A DNA stretch of 64,000 nucleotides from Ruminococcus sp. UBA1409 (GCA_002305045.1 DBPX01000005.1:95161-159160); one strand, 5' to 3'; positions 16,516-24,968 are shown, numbered from the stretch's first letter. Program-made: numbers and translations. Notes: generated by a model not told the origin, from the sequence alone.

Positions 16516-16555
16516 ATACAATGCACCCCCTAAAGCCAAAGGGGGTGCATTGTAT
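16516..16555. repeat. 16-bp perfect inverted repeat
   Basis: ATACAATGCACCCCCT (16516-16531) pairs perfectly with 16540-16555 around loop AAAGCCAA. No T-tract follows on either strand, so it is not an ordinary terminator. A partial copy of the left arm (AAATGCACCCC) lies just upstream at 16502-16512. Confidence 0.6.
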
Positions 16556-16578
16556 CAAAATAAGGGTTATTAGCCAGC

Positions 16579-16609
16579 TCGGAACGAGTTACGCTCGTTC
16601 CGATTTTTT
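16579..16609 (+). terminator. Terminator of the DUF2975/XRE unit
   Basis: TCGGAACGAG (16579-16588) pairs with CTCGTTCCGA (16594-16603), followed by TTTTTT. Confidence 0.75.
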
Positions 16610-16796
16610 ATGAAATAAAAAATCGGTCACCCGCTACGCTGCTTCTCCTTTTTCGTAAAAAGTCAGGCCCGGCTTGCCTGTTCGGCTGCAAGCGCCATCA
16701 CAACGGCTCGCTGTCGCTTCCGGCTTTTTGCAAGACTCGGGGCCTAGCTCCCTTTCCCAAAAGCCAAAAATATCTTTTTATACAGCTTTTACAGAA

Positions 16797-16840
16797 AGCA
16801 CCCCTTATCCTAAGGAGATAATCCTAGGATAAAGGGTGCT
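16797..16840 (-). terminator. Hairpin downstream of the GH43/CE2 operon
   Basis: AGCACCCCTTATCCTA (16797-16812) pairs with 16825-16840 with one mismatch. It lies 90 bases past the end of the - strand esterase gene. The following T-richness is weak. Confidence 0.5.
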
Positions 16841-16932
16841 CTGGCTTTATATGTACGCTAATGGGAGTATTGCTGGGCTGGTCCTCCCTGAGGGAAGCTA
16901 GGCGTCCCGAAATTTAAGACAGTGTCAGGAAG

Positions 16933-18114
16933 CTATTCCCAGCCCATCTCTGCTTTTATGAACTCAGACAGCTCCACGGCGGCTTTGGTGTGGGTGGCGT
17001 CGCTTGGATGCCAGTCGGCTCCGTAGCCGTCCGCCCCGGACTGGGGAGTAAGCCTCAGGCAGGCGATGTTGCCGTCGCCGGTCAGGTCGGTGTAGCTTTT
17101 GGCGGCGGCTTCTACCGAGCCGTACAGTCCGTCGCCCATTACGCCGAGCACGCAGAAGATTTTTGAGCTGGGATTAAGCTCACGGACCCTTTTTAGGAAC
17201 TCGACATAGCCGTTTTGAAACTGCTCGCATTTTGCGGGGTCGTTTCCTGTGTAGCTAAAGTCGTTTGTGCCTAGGTTGATAACTACGGCGTCGTGCTCCG
17301 TTGAGTCAAAGTCCCATTTTACAGAGTCGGGCAGGACTCCTCCGACAGCTCCTCCGCCGGAGCCGAAGCTCTCATAGTACTCTGGCATTACGCCCCAGCT
17401 CTGGATACTGCCGTCCCCCGAGTAGCCGGATATTATGCCGTGTCCGCTCTTGGAGACAAGGCTGTAGTCGGCGTCAAGAAGCTCTGCGGCCTTATATGCG
17501 TAGGACTTCGAGGCGTCCTCAGTTCTTGTAGAGAAGCTCTTGTTCTGGTCCTCGGCGTCGACTCCGTAGCCGCAGGTTATCGAGTCTCCTATAAACTCTA
17601 TCGAGCGCTCCTTTTCGGGAGTGGGAGATATCGCTCCGTAGGCGCTTGCCTCTATGGAGCTGATAAGACAGGTGGAATTTCCCGTCTCGGACAGCTTAAC
17701 TATTCTAACTGTATGCTCTGCCGGCTCACTCTCGTCAAGAACGGTAAAGACCTCAACAGGGTCGTCAAGCACGGCGTCCACGGCTCTTTCGCCGTCAAGG
17801 AATATTGCGATTCTGGGAAGGCTGTCAAAATCCTCGCTGTCTATGTAGTCGTCGCCCGACATGGTGACGCTGAGTCTGTTGCCGTTGAAGCTGAACTCTG
17901 CGCCGCTTCCCGAGTAGGCGAGCCACAGCCCGGAGTCGGTGACATGGGTCCTGCCAAGAGGCTTTACAAGGCTGTAATCAGGTAAAAAGCTGTTCACGCT
18001 AAGCACATCCTCATCTATGATTGTTTTTTTGTCCGAGCAGCCGATAAGCTGAACTAAGACCGCCGCCGCAGCAGCTACCGAGACTGCTCTTAAAGCTAAA
18101 GACCTAAATCTCAT
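16933..18114 (-). CDS. CE2-type acetyl esterase lipoprotein
   Basis: 393 residues. Lipoprotein signal with LIG-Cys26. Residues about 45-160 form the CE2 jelly-roll domain and 170-390 the SGNH hydrolase: Ser178 in FIGDSITCGYG, an NLGTNDFS block near 280 and Asp367/His369 in DWHPS. CE2 enzymes deacetylate xylo- or mannopolysaccharides. It would be held on the outer face of the membrane. Its ATG overlaps the stop of the upstream GH43 gene (ATGA), so both are made together. Confidence 0.9.
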   Translation of the reverse strand: MRFRSLALRAVSVAAAAAVLVQLIGCSDKKTIIDEDVLSVNSFLPDYSLVKPLGRTHVTDSGLWLAYSGSGAEFSFNGNRLSVTMSGDDYIDSEDFDSLPRIAIFLDGERAVDAVLDDPVEVFTVLDESEPAEHTVRIVKLSETGNSTCLISSIEASAYGAISPTPEKERSIEFIGDSITCGYGVDAEDQNKSFSTRTEDASKSYAYKAAELLDADYSLVSKSGHGIISGYSGDGSIQSWGVMPEYYESFGSGGGAVGGVLPDSVKWDFDSTEHDAVVINLGTNDFSYTGNDPAKCEQFQNGYVEFLKRVRELNPSSKIFCVLGVMGDGLYGSVEAAAKSYTDLTGDGNIACLRLTPQSGADGYGADWHPSDATHTKAAVELSEFIKAEMGWE

Positions 18115-19841
18115 TTTATTTTAACCTCCATGCTGACGCTCTCGCACTCCCTTGGAAGGTCCTGCTCGGCTGATAGCCACAGGTGAGGGCTGCCGTCCGG
18201 CTTGAGCTGAACACGGCGTATGCCGTCGATTCTCTCGGAGTTTCCAAGGGTCTTATGACCGTGATAGGTTATGTAGATGTCGCCGTACTCGTCGGTAAAG
18301 AAGCCGTTGTGGCCGCAGCCAAGCTCTCCCTTTACAAAGTCGGACGCCAGCACAGGCCTTTGGGACTTCTCCCATGAGCGCATATCAAGGAGGTCAGAGC
18401 GCCTGTCGGCTGTCAGCATACCCAAGACATAGGTGTCTCCCGCCGCATTTCCGCCGGAGTAGACGATAAATATCTTATCCTCGGTGACAATCGGGTGGGG
18501 ACCCTCGTTGTTGTCGGTACCGTCGATATTCTCCCAGCCGTACTCTGGTCTTGACATCAGGACAGGGAAGCTTTTTAGCATCCAGGGCTGGTCGGGGTCG
18601 GTCTTTGCAAACATCAGCATCGAGCCGCTGTCCGTTCCTGCCCAGGTCCTGAAGCTGAACGAGACATAGCCCTCGCCGTCCTGCTCGAAATAGGTCATGT
18701 CAAGGGTGATGCCGTTCTTGCCGTCTCCTAGGGGATTGGTTCCAAGAAATCTTCCGTCCGGCATGACGCACCTTTTTGGCTCCGACCAGTCGGCAGGATT
18801 TAGCATATCCCCGCCGTCTCTGAGGGTCATGACATGGGACTGAGGGTCAAAGCCACCCTTCCCCAGGGTGCAGAAGATTCTCATTTTTCCGCCGGCAATG
18901 TGAAGCTCGGGCGCCCAGAAGGTGGACTCGTACTTTCCGGGGGTGTAATCCAGTATCACCGAGCGCTCGGAGTCCTCGCTGAACAAAAGCTCTGGGCTGT
19001 CAGCCCGCCTTATCTCAAACATCTTGTTGCCGCCACGGTCATCTGTTCCGATGAAATAGTATTTTCCCTGATAGTATTTGACTATCGGGTCTCCCCACGG
19101 ACGCTCCTCAACCGGGAAGTCAAACCGTCTGCACTGTATTTTACCCTCTATTTTATAGCTCCCGGGCCTTGAGGCGTCTAACCCGTCAAGCTCCCATCGA
19201 ACTCTTTTTTGATGGCGTGAGCCGTCGGTGTAGATTATATCGGCTTTAACATTAGCTATCTCATCAACCGAGGAGACGGCAATTCTCTGCGGGAGGAGGG
19301 TTTTTGCGTATCTTGGCTCTATGTCGCCAATGGCGATAAGCTCGGCTAGCTGAGCAGGGATTGAAAGCTCGCAGGCGTCGCCGGAGTCTATTCCGAGATT
19401 CTCGGGGATTTTTCCCGGCCTTGCGCCCGTCGTGAGACAGGAGAAGCTGCTTTTTTCCTGGCAGAGCCTAGGCTCGGTGAATTTTATGAAGTCTTTAGTC
19501 CTCCACTCGACAAGGCAGCCGGTCTTTTCGGTCTCGAACGAGGTCATAAAGATTCCGTTTTTCACCTGATGGCGGATAACCTCCCTGCCAGTGATTATGT
19601 ACTCGCCGTCAGAGGACAAGCACAGCTCAAGCTCTCTTACTCCCGCCGAGACTATGCCGTTTTCCTCGCTGAAGCGGCACTTGGCAAAGAGCATTCCGTA
19701 GTTCTTAAACAGTGGCGTATAGCTGCTGCCGCCGTCAAAGGACAGAGCAAAATGCACGCTTTCCCCTAAATATACGGAGTAGCCCGGCGACGGCGTTCTT
19801 ATGTAGGCTAAAATTCGGCAGTCGTTATTGCAAAGATTCAT
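18111..19841 (-). CDS. GH43-family glycosidase with Ig-like domain, cytoplasmic
   Basis: 576 residues, no signal peptide. Residues 1-150 look like a partial propeller or ligand domain. Residues about 185-245 resemble a bacterial Ig-like (Big_4) module (VKADIIYTDGS...WELDGLDASRPGSYKIEG). The five-bladed propeller follows from about 248 (PWGDPIVKYYQGKYYFIGTD, FWAPELH, NNEGPHPI, GHNGFF). GH43 enzymes are inverting beta-xylosidases or arabinofuranosidases; the exact activity is open. GGGAGG precedes the ATG. Confidence 0.82.
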   Translation of the reverse strand: MNLCNNDCRILAYIRTPSPGYSVYLGESVHFALSFDGGSSYTPLFKNYGMLFAKCRFSEENGIVSAGVRELELCLSSDGEYIITGREVIRHQVKNGIFMTSFETEKTGCLVEWRTKDFIKFTEPRLCQEKSSFSCLTTGARPGKIPENLGIDSGDACELSIPAQLAELIAIGDIEPRYAKTLLPQRIAVSSVDEIANVKADIIYTDGSRHQKRVRWELDGLDASRPGSYKIEGKIQCRRFDFPVEERPWGDPIVKYYQGKYYFIGTDDRGGNKMFEIRRADSPELLFSEDSERSVILDYTPGKYESTFWAPELHIAGGKMRIFCTLGKGGFDPQSHVMTLRDGGDMLNPADWSEPKRCVMPDGRFLGTNPLGDGKNGITLDMTYFEQDGEGYVSFSFRTWAGTDSGSMLMFAKTDPDQPWMLKSFPVLMSRPEYGWENIDGTDNNEGPHPIVTEDKIFIVYSGGNAAGDTYVLGMLTADRRSDLLDMRSWEKSQRPVLASDFVKGELGCGHNGFFTDEYGDIYITYHGHKTLGNSERIDGIRRVQLKPDGSPHLWLSAEQDLPRECESVSMEVKIK

Positions 19842-19894
19842 GCTGATTCCTCCCAGTATTGATTTTAACTAAGCTAAGGTATATTATCTAGGTA

Positions 19895-19922
19895 AAAAGC
19901 CGGGACGGGCATAATTGTCCCG
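19895..19922 (-). terminator. Second terminator of the lysine operon
   Basis: CGGGAC (19901-19906) pairs with GTCCCG (19917-19922); on the - strand a GCTTTTTAC tract follows. It lies between dapL and the GH43 gene. Confidence 0.5.
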
Positions 19923-20026
19923 ACATCCTTTATGATAACCTAAAAGCCTGAAAAAAGCAAGGGATAAGCCGCCGCTTTTTATGACTGAAGATAATAAATA
20001 TGTTGATTATTGCTAAGACATAAAAG

Positions 20027-20057
20027 CCGGCGGGGACAGAAAAGGTCCTACCGCCGG
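20027..20057 (-). terminator. Terminator of dapA-lysA-dapF-dapL
   Basis: CCGGCGGGGAC (20027-20037) pairs with GTCC-TA-CCGCCGG (20045-20057), leaving a 2-base bulge. On the - strand CTTTTA follows. It begins about 10 bases after the dapL stop. Confidence 0.7.
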
Positions 20058-20067
20058 ATTAAATAAG

Positions 20068-21249
20068 CTATTTTTTAAGGAGCGCCTTGATTCTTTCCAT
20101 AGCCTCCCTTGTGCTCTCGTGGGTGGAGAAGGAGGTCAGCCTTAAATATCCCTTGCCGTTTTCGCCGAAGCCCTCTCCGGGGGTGCCTACGACATTGGCA
20201 CGCTCAAGCAGCATATCGAAAAACTCCCATGAGCCCATGCCGTCAGGACATTTCAGCCAGATATACGGAGAATTTTTGCCTCCGAAATACTTTATCCCGC
20301 AGGCGTCAAGAGCCTCCATGAGTATCCTCGAGTTTTCCTGATAGTAGGCTATGCTTTCCTTTATCTGTCTCTGACCCTCCGGGGTAAAGACGGCGTTCGC
20401 CCCGCACTGGATGATATAGGAGACGCCGTTGAACTTGGTGGACTGCCTTCTGAGCCATAGCTTGTTGAGGTCCTGACCGAGCTTAAGCTGCTTGGGGACT
20501 ATGGTGTAGCCGCAGCGTGTGCCGGTGAAGCCGGCTGTCTTTGAAAGGGAGCATATCTCAATTACGCACTCCTTGGCTCCCTCCACCTCGTATGCCGTGT
20601 GGGGGACGGCAGGGTCGGTTATGAACGCCTCGTATGCGGCGTCAAGCAGGATGACTGCTCCCCTTGCCCTTGCATAGTCAATCCAGAGCTTGAGTTGGTC
20701 TCTGGTGTACGCCGCTCCCGTCGGGTTGTTGGGAGAGCAAAGGTATATTATGTCTGCGTCAACCGAATTATCAGGAAGCGGCAGGAAGTCGTTTTCCTCG
20801 GTTGCGGCGGCATATATGACATTTCTTCCAGCCATCAGGTTGGTGTCAACATAAACAGGGTACACAGGGTCGGTGACAAGCACGGTGTTGTCGTTGTCAA
20901 AGAGGTCTAGGATGTTTCCAAGGTCGCTCTTTGCGCCCTCAGAGACAAAGACCTCCTCACGCTCTATGTCCACGCCGAAGGATTTGTAGTAGCCCGCTAT
21001 GCTGTCGCAGAGGAAGTCGTACCCACGGTACTCGCCGTAGCCCTTGAAGGTCTCCTTCACGCCCATCTCGCTGACAGCCTTGTGCATGGCGTCGATTACG
21101 GCAGGGCAGAGCGGCAGGGTGACATCTCCTATTCCCATCTTGATTATCTTGGCGTCGGGATGCTCCTTGGCGAATGCGGAGGTCCTCTGTGCAACCTCTG
21201 CAAACAGGTAGCTCTCCTTTATCCTTGAAAAGTTGTTATTTATCTTCAT
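20068..21249 (-). CDS. dapL: LL-diaminopimelate aminotransferase
   Basis: 393 residues, class I/II PLP aminotransferase fold. The Schiff-base lysine is Lys237 (SLSKTAGFTGTRCGY), with KMGIGDVTLPLCP near the start and CSPNNPTG at 171-178. DapL converts tetrahydrodipicolinate directly to LL-diaminopimelate in one transamination with glutamate, skipping the succinylase or acetylase steps. It is the last gene of the lysine operon and its ATG overlaps the dapF stop (ATGA). Confidence 0.95.
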   Translation of the reverse strand: MKINNNFSRIKESYLFAEVAQRTSAFAKEHPDAKIIKMGIGDVTLPLCPAVIDAMHKAVSEMGVKETFKGYGEYRGYDFLCDSIAGYYKSFGVDIEREEVFVSEGAKSDLGNILDLFDNDNTVLVTDPVYPVYVDTNLMAGRNVIYAAATEENDFLPLPDNSVDADIIYLCSPNNPTGAAYTRDQLKLWIDYARARGAVILLDAAYEAFITDPAVPHTAYEVEGAKECVIEICSLSKTAGFTGTRCGYTIVPKQLKLGQDLNKLWLRRQSTKFNGVSYIIQCGANAVFTPEGQRQIKESIAYYQENSRILMEALDACGIKYFGGKNSPYIWLKCPDGMGSWEFFDMLLERANVVGTPGEGFGENGKGYLRLTSFSTHESTREAMERIKALLKK

Positions 21250-22085
21250 AGCTCAATCTCCCCCTCATAGGAAAATTCGGCAGATCCTCTCATGGTAATG
21301 CTGTAGTCCTCGGAGCAGGTTATGTAAAGCTCCCCGCCTAAAAGCCTTACGCATATCTCCTGGTTTTTCTGGCAGAGTCCGTTTCTGACAGCCGCCGCTA
21401 CGGCGGCGCAGGCTCCCGTGCCGCAGGCTAGAGTCTCGCCGCTTCCACGCTCCCAGACCCTCATCTCAAGGGTGCTTTCGTCAAGCTGCCTTATAAACTC
21501 GGTGTTGACCCTCTCTGGGAACGCCTCGTGATTTTCAAAGTGCGGACCGATTCTGTCAAGCTCAAGCTCGGAAGGGCTGCACTCGGTAAATATCACGCAG
21601 TGCGGATTTCCCATCGAGACGCAGGTGACGGTGTACTCCCCGACAGGAGTTGAAAGCGGCTTCGAGATAACCTCGTCGCAGTCAAGAAGCACCGGGATTT
21701 CAGCCGCCCTGAACTCCGCCCTTCCCATGTCAACCGAGACGGTTTTGGTGACTCCGTTTTCCAAAAAGCAGCTAAGCGTTTTTATACCGCCGAGGGTTTC
21801 AAGGGTGAAGGTGGTCTTGTCTGTCAGCTTCTTGTCGTGGCAGTACTTTGCTACGCATCTTGCGCCGTTTCCGCACATCCTGCCCTCACTGCCGTCTGCG
21901 TTGAACATCCTCATGCGAAAGTCTGCGACATCGGAGGGGAGAATGATTATTATGCCGTCGCTCCCGACCCCGAAATGCCTCTCCGACAGCCTTATTGAAA
22001 GCTCTGCGGGATTTTTTATATCCTCCTTGAAGCCGTTTATGTAGATGTAGTCGTTTCCTAAGCCCTGCATCTTGGTAAATTTCAT
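21246..22085 (-). CDS. dapF: Diaminopimelate epimerase
   Basis: 279 residues. It converts LL- to meso-diaminopimelate without a cofactor. The two catalytic cysteines are Cys71 (GRMCGNGARC) and Cys221 (GSGETLACGTGACA). GLGNDYIYI near the N-terminus is typical. It lies 12 bases after lysA. The product feeds both lysine and the cell wall. Confidence 0.97.
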   Translation of the reverse strand: MKFTKMQGLGNDYIYINGFKEDIKNPAELSIRLSERHFGVGSDGIIIILPSDVADFRMRMFNADGSEGRMCGNGARCVAKYCHDKKLTDKTTFTLETLGGIKTLSCFLENGVTKTVSVDMGRAEFRAAEIPVLLDCDEVISKPLSTPVGEYTVTCVSMGNPHCVIFTECSPSELELDRIGPHFENHEAFPERVNTEFIRQLDESTLEMRVWERGSGETLACGTGACAAVAAAVRNGLCQKNQEICVRLLGGELYITCSEDYSITMRGSAEFSYEGEIEL

Positions 22086-22097
22086 ACTAAAGCCTCC

Positions 22098-23399
22098 TCA
22101 AAGGTCGTTGGCGGCAAGGTCGTCAAGAGTCTCACGGCGGATTACCAGCCTGTCTGAGCCGTTTTTAAGCATGACCATTGCGGGACGGGGGAGCCTGTTG
22201 TAGTTTGAAGCCATAGAATAATTATATGCTCCCGTAGTTAAAACCGCCACACGGTCTCCCCTTGATATATCCTTTGGCAGGGTGATGTCAGTCTGGATGA
22301 TGTCGCCAGACTCGCAGCAGCGACCTACAAGGTCGCATTTAAAGCCGGGAGCCTCGGACTCGCCGACCGGCAGAACGGTGTAGCTGGAGCCGTAAAGAGC
22401 GTAGCGGGGATTGTCGGTCATGCCGCCGTCTATCGAGACATAGTTTTTGTAGCCGGTTATCCTCTTGACGGTGCCGACGGTGTATACCGTCATCCCGGCG
22501 TCCGCCACGATGCTTCTGCCAGGCTCTAAAAGAATCTTAGGAAGCTCGATTCCCAGCCTGCCGCAGCAGTCCTTGATATAGTCTCCCAAAAGCCTTATGT
22601 TCTCGGATATGCTGATTTTGGGCTGAGCCTCGACATACCTCACCCCGTAGCCTCCGCCGAGGTCAAGCTCCTTTGCGGTGTAGCCGTACTTTTTCTTCAT
22701 ATCGGCTATGAAGCCGAGCATTATTTCTGCGCTTCTTATAAAGACATCGGAGTCGAAAACCATCGAGCCGACATGGCAGTGAAAGCCCATAAGCTCTATT
22801 CCGTCAAGCCCTAGGGTATAGGCTAGGATGGATTCTGCCTGCCCTGTCTCTATGGCAGTGCCGAACTTTGAGTCCACCTTTCCAGTTGCCACCGCTGCGT
22901 AGGTGTGGGGGTCGATTCCGGGAGTCAGCCTAAGAAGGATTTTTTGCCTGATTCCTCTTTTTCTGGCTATCAGGTCGATTGCCTCGACCTCCTCTTTGTT
23001 GTCGCAGACGAAATAGCCGACCCCGCAGTCCATGGCGTACTCTATGTCCCAGTCGGTCTTGTTGTTTCCCTGGAAGTACGCCTTTTCCATCGGGAAGCCT
23101 GCTAGGACTGCCGTGTGTATCTCTCCGGGGGAGACTACATCGGCTCCAAGACCCTCCTCGGCAATTATGCCATAGATTGCCTTGAAGCTTGCCGCCTTGC
23201 TGGCGTAAAGAGCCATAGAGCCGCAGCCGAACACCTCGTCGAGGGCGGCTTTATACTCACGGCAGTTTTTCCTTATCCTGTCCTCGTCCATGAGGTAAAG
23301 GGGAGTTGAGTATTTGTCGGCCAGGCTGTCAACGCTCATTCCGGCGAAGTGCAGACTGCCGTCCTGCATGGTTACATTTTCAGAAAGAATGCAGCTCAT
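22098..23399 (-). CDS. lysA: Diaminopimelate decarboxylase
   Basis: 433 residues, alanine racemase-like PLP fold (type III). The PLP lysine is Lys68 (MALYASKAASF), with HCHVGS, GGGYGV, EPGRSIV and GRCCESGD blocks in order. It makes L-lysine from meso-diaminopimelate, the last step of the pathway. I start it at 23399, where AAGGAGG lies 10 bases upstream and the ATG overlaps the dapA stop as TGATG. The longer frame to 23492 would run antiparallel to no known family sequence. Confidence 0.95.
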   Translation of the reverse strand: MSCILSENVTMQDGSLHFAGMSVDSLADKYSTPLYLMDEDRIRKNCREYKAALDEVFGCGSMALYASKAASFKAIYGIIAEEGLGADVVSPGEIHTAVLAGFPMEKAYFQGNNKTDWDIEYAMDCGVGYFVCDNKEEVEAIDLIARKRGIRQKILLRLTPGIDPHTYAAVATGKVDSKFGTAIETGQAESILAYTLGLDGIELMGFHCHVGSMVFDSDVFIRSAEIMLGFIADMKKKYGYTAKELDLGGGYGVRYVEAQPKISISENIRLLGDYIKDCCGRLGIELPKILLEPGRSIVADAGMTVYTVGTVKRITGYKNYVSIDGGMTDNPRYALYGSSYTVLPVGESEAPGFKCDLVGRCCESGDIIQTDITLPKDISRGDRVAVLTTGAYNYSMASNYNRLPRPAMVMLKNGSDRLVIRRETLDDLAANDL

Positions 23400-24283
23400 C
23401 AGATAAGTCCCTCCTTGCTCATTAGTGAGTAGAGCCTGTCTGCCGCCGACGGCTCCATCGGGGTAAGAGGAAGCCTCAGCGTGTTCTCGCACAGCCCGAG
23501 CCTTGCCATAGCCGCCTTTACGGGTATGGGATTGACCTCGCTGAACAGAGCGTTAATCAGCGGGAGGTAGTGGAGCTGAAGCTCTCTTGCAGTCTTGATG
23601 TCGCCGCTTAGGAAGCTTTTGCAGATTTCGTTTGTCCTTCCCGGGAGGAGGTTTGAGAGCACCGATATTACGCCCTTTCCTCCTAGGGACATTATGGGGA
23701 CTATCTGGTCGTCGTTTCCCGAGTAGATGTCAAGGCTGTCCCCGCAGATGGAGGCGAGCTCGGCTATCTGGGATATGCTGCCGCTGGCTTCCTTTATGGC
23801 GACGATGTTCTCTATCTCTGCAAGCCTCCTTGCGGTTGCGGGAAGTATGTTGCAGCCCGTCCTCGAGGGGACATTGTAGAGTATGCAGGGGAGATTACAG
23901 CAGTCGGCTACAGCCTTGAAGCTAAGGTATATGCCCTCCTGAGTCGCCTTGTTGTAGTATGGGGTTATGAGCAAAAGAGCGTCCGCTCCGGCTCTTACTG
24001 CGAATTTAGACAGCTCAACGGCGTAGGAGGTGTCGTTAGAGCCTGTCCCGGCAATTACAGGGACTCTTTTTGCGGTTTTCTCTACCGCAAAGCTGATGAC
24101 ATCCCTATGCTCGCCGTCGGTAAGGGTGGAGCCTTCGCCGGTGGTTCCTGCGATGACAAGAGCGCTTATCCCACCGGAAATCTGCTGCTCTATCAGCCTG
24201 CCCATGGCGTCATAGTCGACCTTGCCGCCGGAAAACGGAGTGATAAGGGCTGTAGCCGCTCCTGTGAAGATGGTTTTTTTCAT
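23399..24283 (-). CDS. dapA: 4-hydroxy-tetrahydrodipicolinate synthase
   Basis: 294 residues. It condenses pyruvate with aspartate semialdehyde, the first step committed to lysine. The Schiff-base lysine is Lys164 (VAIKEASG), with Tyr136 in YNVPSRTG and the GTTGEG motif at 46-51. ATG 24283 follows AAAGGAG; the frame continues upstream through the riboswitch but has no homology there. First gene of the operon and directly under lysine riboswitch control. Confidence 0.97.
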   Translation of the reverse strand: MKKTIFTGAATALITPFSGGKVDYDAMGRLIEQQISGGISALVIAGTTGEGSTLTDGEHRDVISFAVEKTAKRVPVIAGTGSNDTSYAVELSKFAVRAGADALLLITPYYNKATQEGIYLSFKAVADCCNLPCILYNVPSRTGCNILPATARRLAEIENIVAIKEASGSISQIAELASICGDSLDIYSGNDDQIVPIMSLGGKGVISVLSNLLPGRTNEICKSFLSGDIKTARELQLHYLPLINALFSEVNPIPVKAAMARLGLCENTLRLPLTPMEPSAADRLYSLMSKEGLI

Positions 24284-24347
24284 ATCAAGTCTCCTTTGCA
24301 AAGGGTGTAAAGCCTGTAAGCTTCTAAGAGGCGTGGTCAAGGGGAAA

Positions 24348-24440
24348 ATAAAACAGGCCGCCATACGGCAGCCATCTGCAAAAAATCGCACCCACTGATA
24401 CCCTGGGAATAAGGGTGTAAATCGCAGATAGCTCTCCGCA
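24348..24440 (-). terminator. Riboswitch expression platform (terminator/antiterminator)
   Basis: On the - strand GGCTGCC-GTAT-GGCGGCC forms a hairpin (about 24372-24355) followed by TGTTTTATTTT. The segment GCAGATGGCT overlapping its 5' arm can pair over 10 bases with AGCTATCTGC, the 3' strand of P1. So with lysine P1 and the terminator form; without lysine the antiterminator forms. The pairings are seen; the switch is inferred from the family. Confidence 0.8.
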
Positions 24441-24592
24441 CAGCCGTGCGACAGCAAAACGGCTGTTCACCGCATTGCCGGACCGCTCTTTAGCCGCAGA
24501 GCGTCCTCGGCAGCCACCCCTTTTGGCAGAATCAGTCTTGGCTGACCTTGCAATACTGCCTACTTTTGATGAGCTGCGCCTCTATCTTCTTA
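24423..24592 (-). promoter_or_regulatory. Lysine riboswitch (L box) aptamer
   Basis: Read on the - strand. It starts with AAGATAGAGGCGC at 24590, continues with a conserved AAAAGTAG segment, a GGGTGGCTGCCGAGGA core and GGCAATG, and closes with GGAGAGCTATCTGCG near 24423. The 5' AGATAG pairs with the 3' CTATCT to form P1. This order matches the known L box, as in Bacillus lysC. It lies between a consensus promoter and dapA, so lysine should switch off the operon. Confidence 0.93.
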
Positions 24593-24595
24593 ACA

Positions 24596-24624
24596 ATTAT
24601 AATACCCGCTGTCCGGCTTGTCAA
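24596..24624 (-). promoter_or_regulatory. Consensus promoter of the lysine operon
   Basis: On the - strand TTGACA (24624-24619), 17 bases, TATAAT (24601-24596). The aptamer starts about 6 bases further on. Confidence 0.95.
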
Positions 24625-24753
24625 TAACCGCCCGAAACATTGTAGATATGCACAAAAAATAGCCATAGGAAAGGGCTTTATAGGATAAGCTGGCGGATTG
24701 CCGGCGGCGTTTGCCTGACGGCAGCTATACATCCCTCCCTTGGCTTGGCGGGG

Positions 24754-24803
24754 ACTCCCCCTTTATGCAAAGGGAGCTGTCAGCGAGGCTGACCGAGGGA
24801 TTG
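24754..24803 (+). repeat. Inverted repeat unit, copy A
   Basis: About 50 bases beginning ACTCCCCCTTTATGCAAAGG and ending GACCGAGGGATTG. Internally it holds a short palindrome around TGCAAAGGGAG and a GTCAGCG/GCTGAC pair. Copy B at 24880-24931 is the same element in the opposite direction. The look is that of a small non-autonomous repeat common in Clostridia genomes. Confidence 0.65.
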
Positions 24804-24879
24804 CCCTTGGGATTTCATAATAGCCTGACCCTAGAACGCCTCTAGGGAAGCTGCGGGAGGATTTTCCTGCGGCGAGAGT

Positions 24880-24931
24880 CAATCCCTTCGCCACGGCTGA
24901 CGCCGTGGCGACTCCCTTTGCATAGGGGGGA
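24880..24931 (-). repeat. Inverted repeat unit, copy B
   Basis: On the - strand reads CTCCCCCCTATGCAAAGGGA, then a GC-rich hairpin (CGCCACGG / CCGTGGCG) and GAAGGGATTG. It matches copy A at both ends but differs in its central hairpin. The 76 bases between the copies hold no gene. Confidence 0.65.
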
Positions 24932-24968
24932 GGCGTGCTCTACCGATAATACCCTTTTTATAAAATGA

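Larger units (their letters stand above)
16435..16932. other. 498-base non-coding stretch with three hairpins
   Basis: Contains a 16-bp perfect hairpin (16516-16555), a 10-bp hairpin terminator (16579-16609) and a 16-bp hairpin with one mismatch (16797-16840). Between 16620 and 16760 lies a more G+C-rich block with no open frame of note. The block could be a remnant of a mobile element, but no transposase, integrase or terminal repeats are visible. Confidence 0.45.

Noticed and set aside
15075..16932. Intact integrated element at tRNA-Ser
   Set aside because: No integrase gene and no repeat of the tRNA 3' end downstream; only a possible remnant can be claimed.
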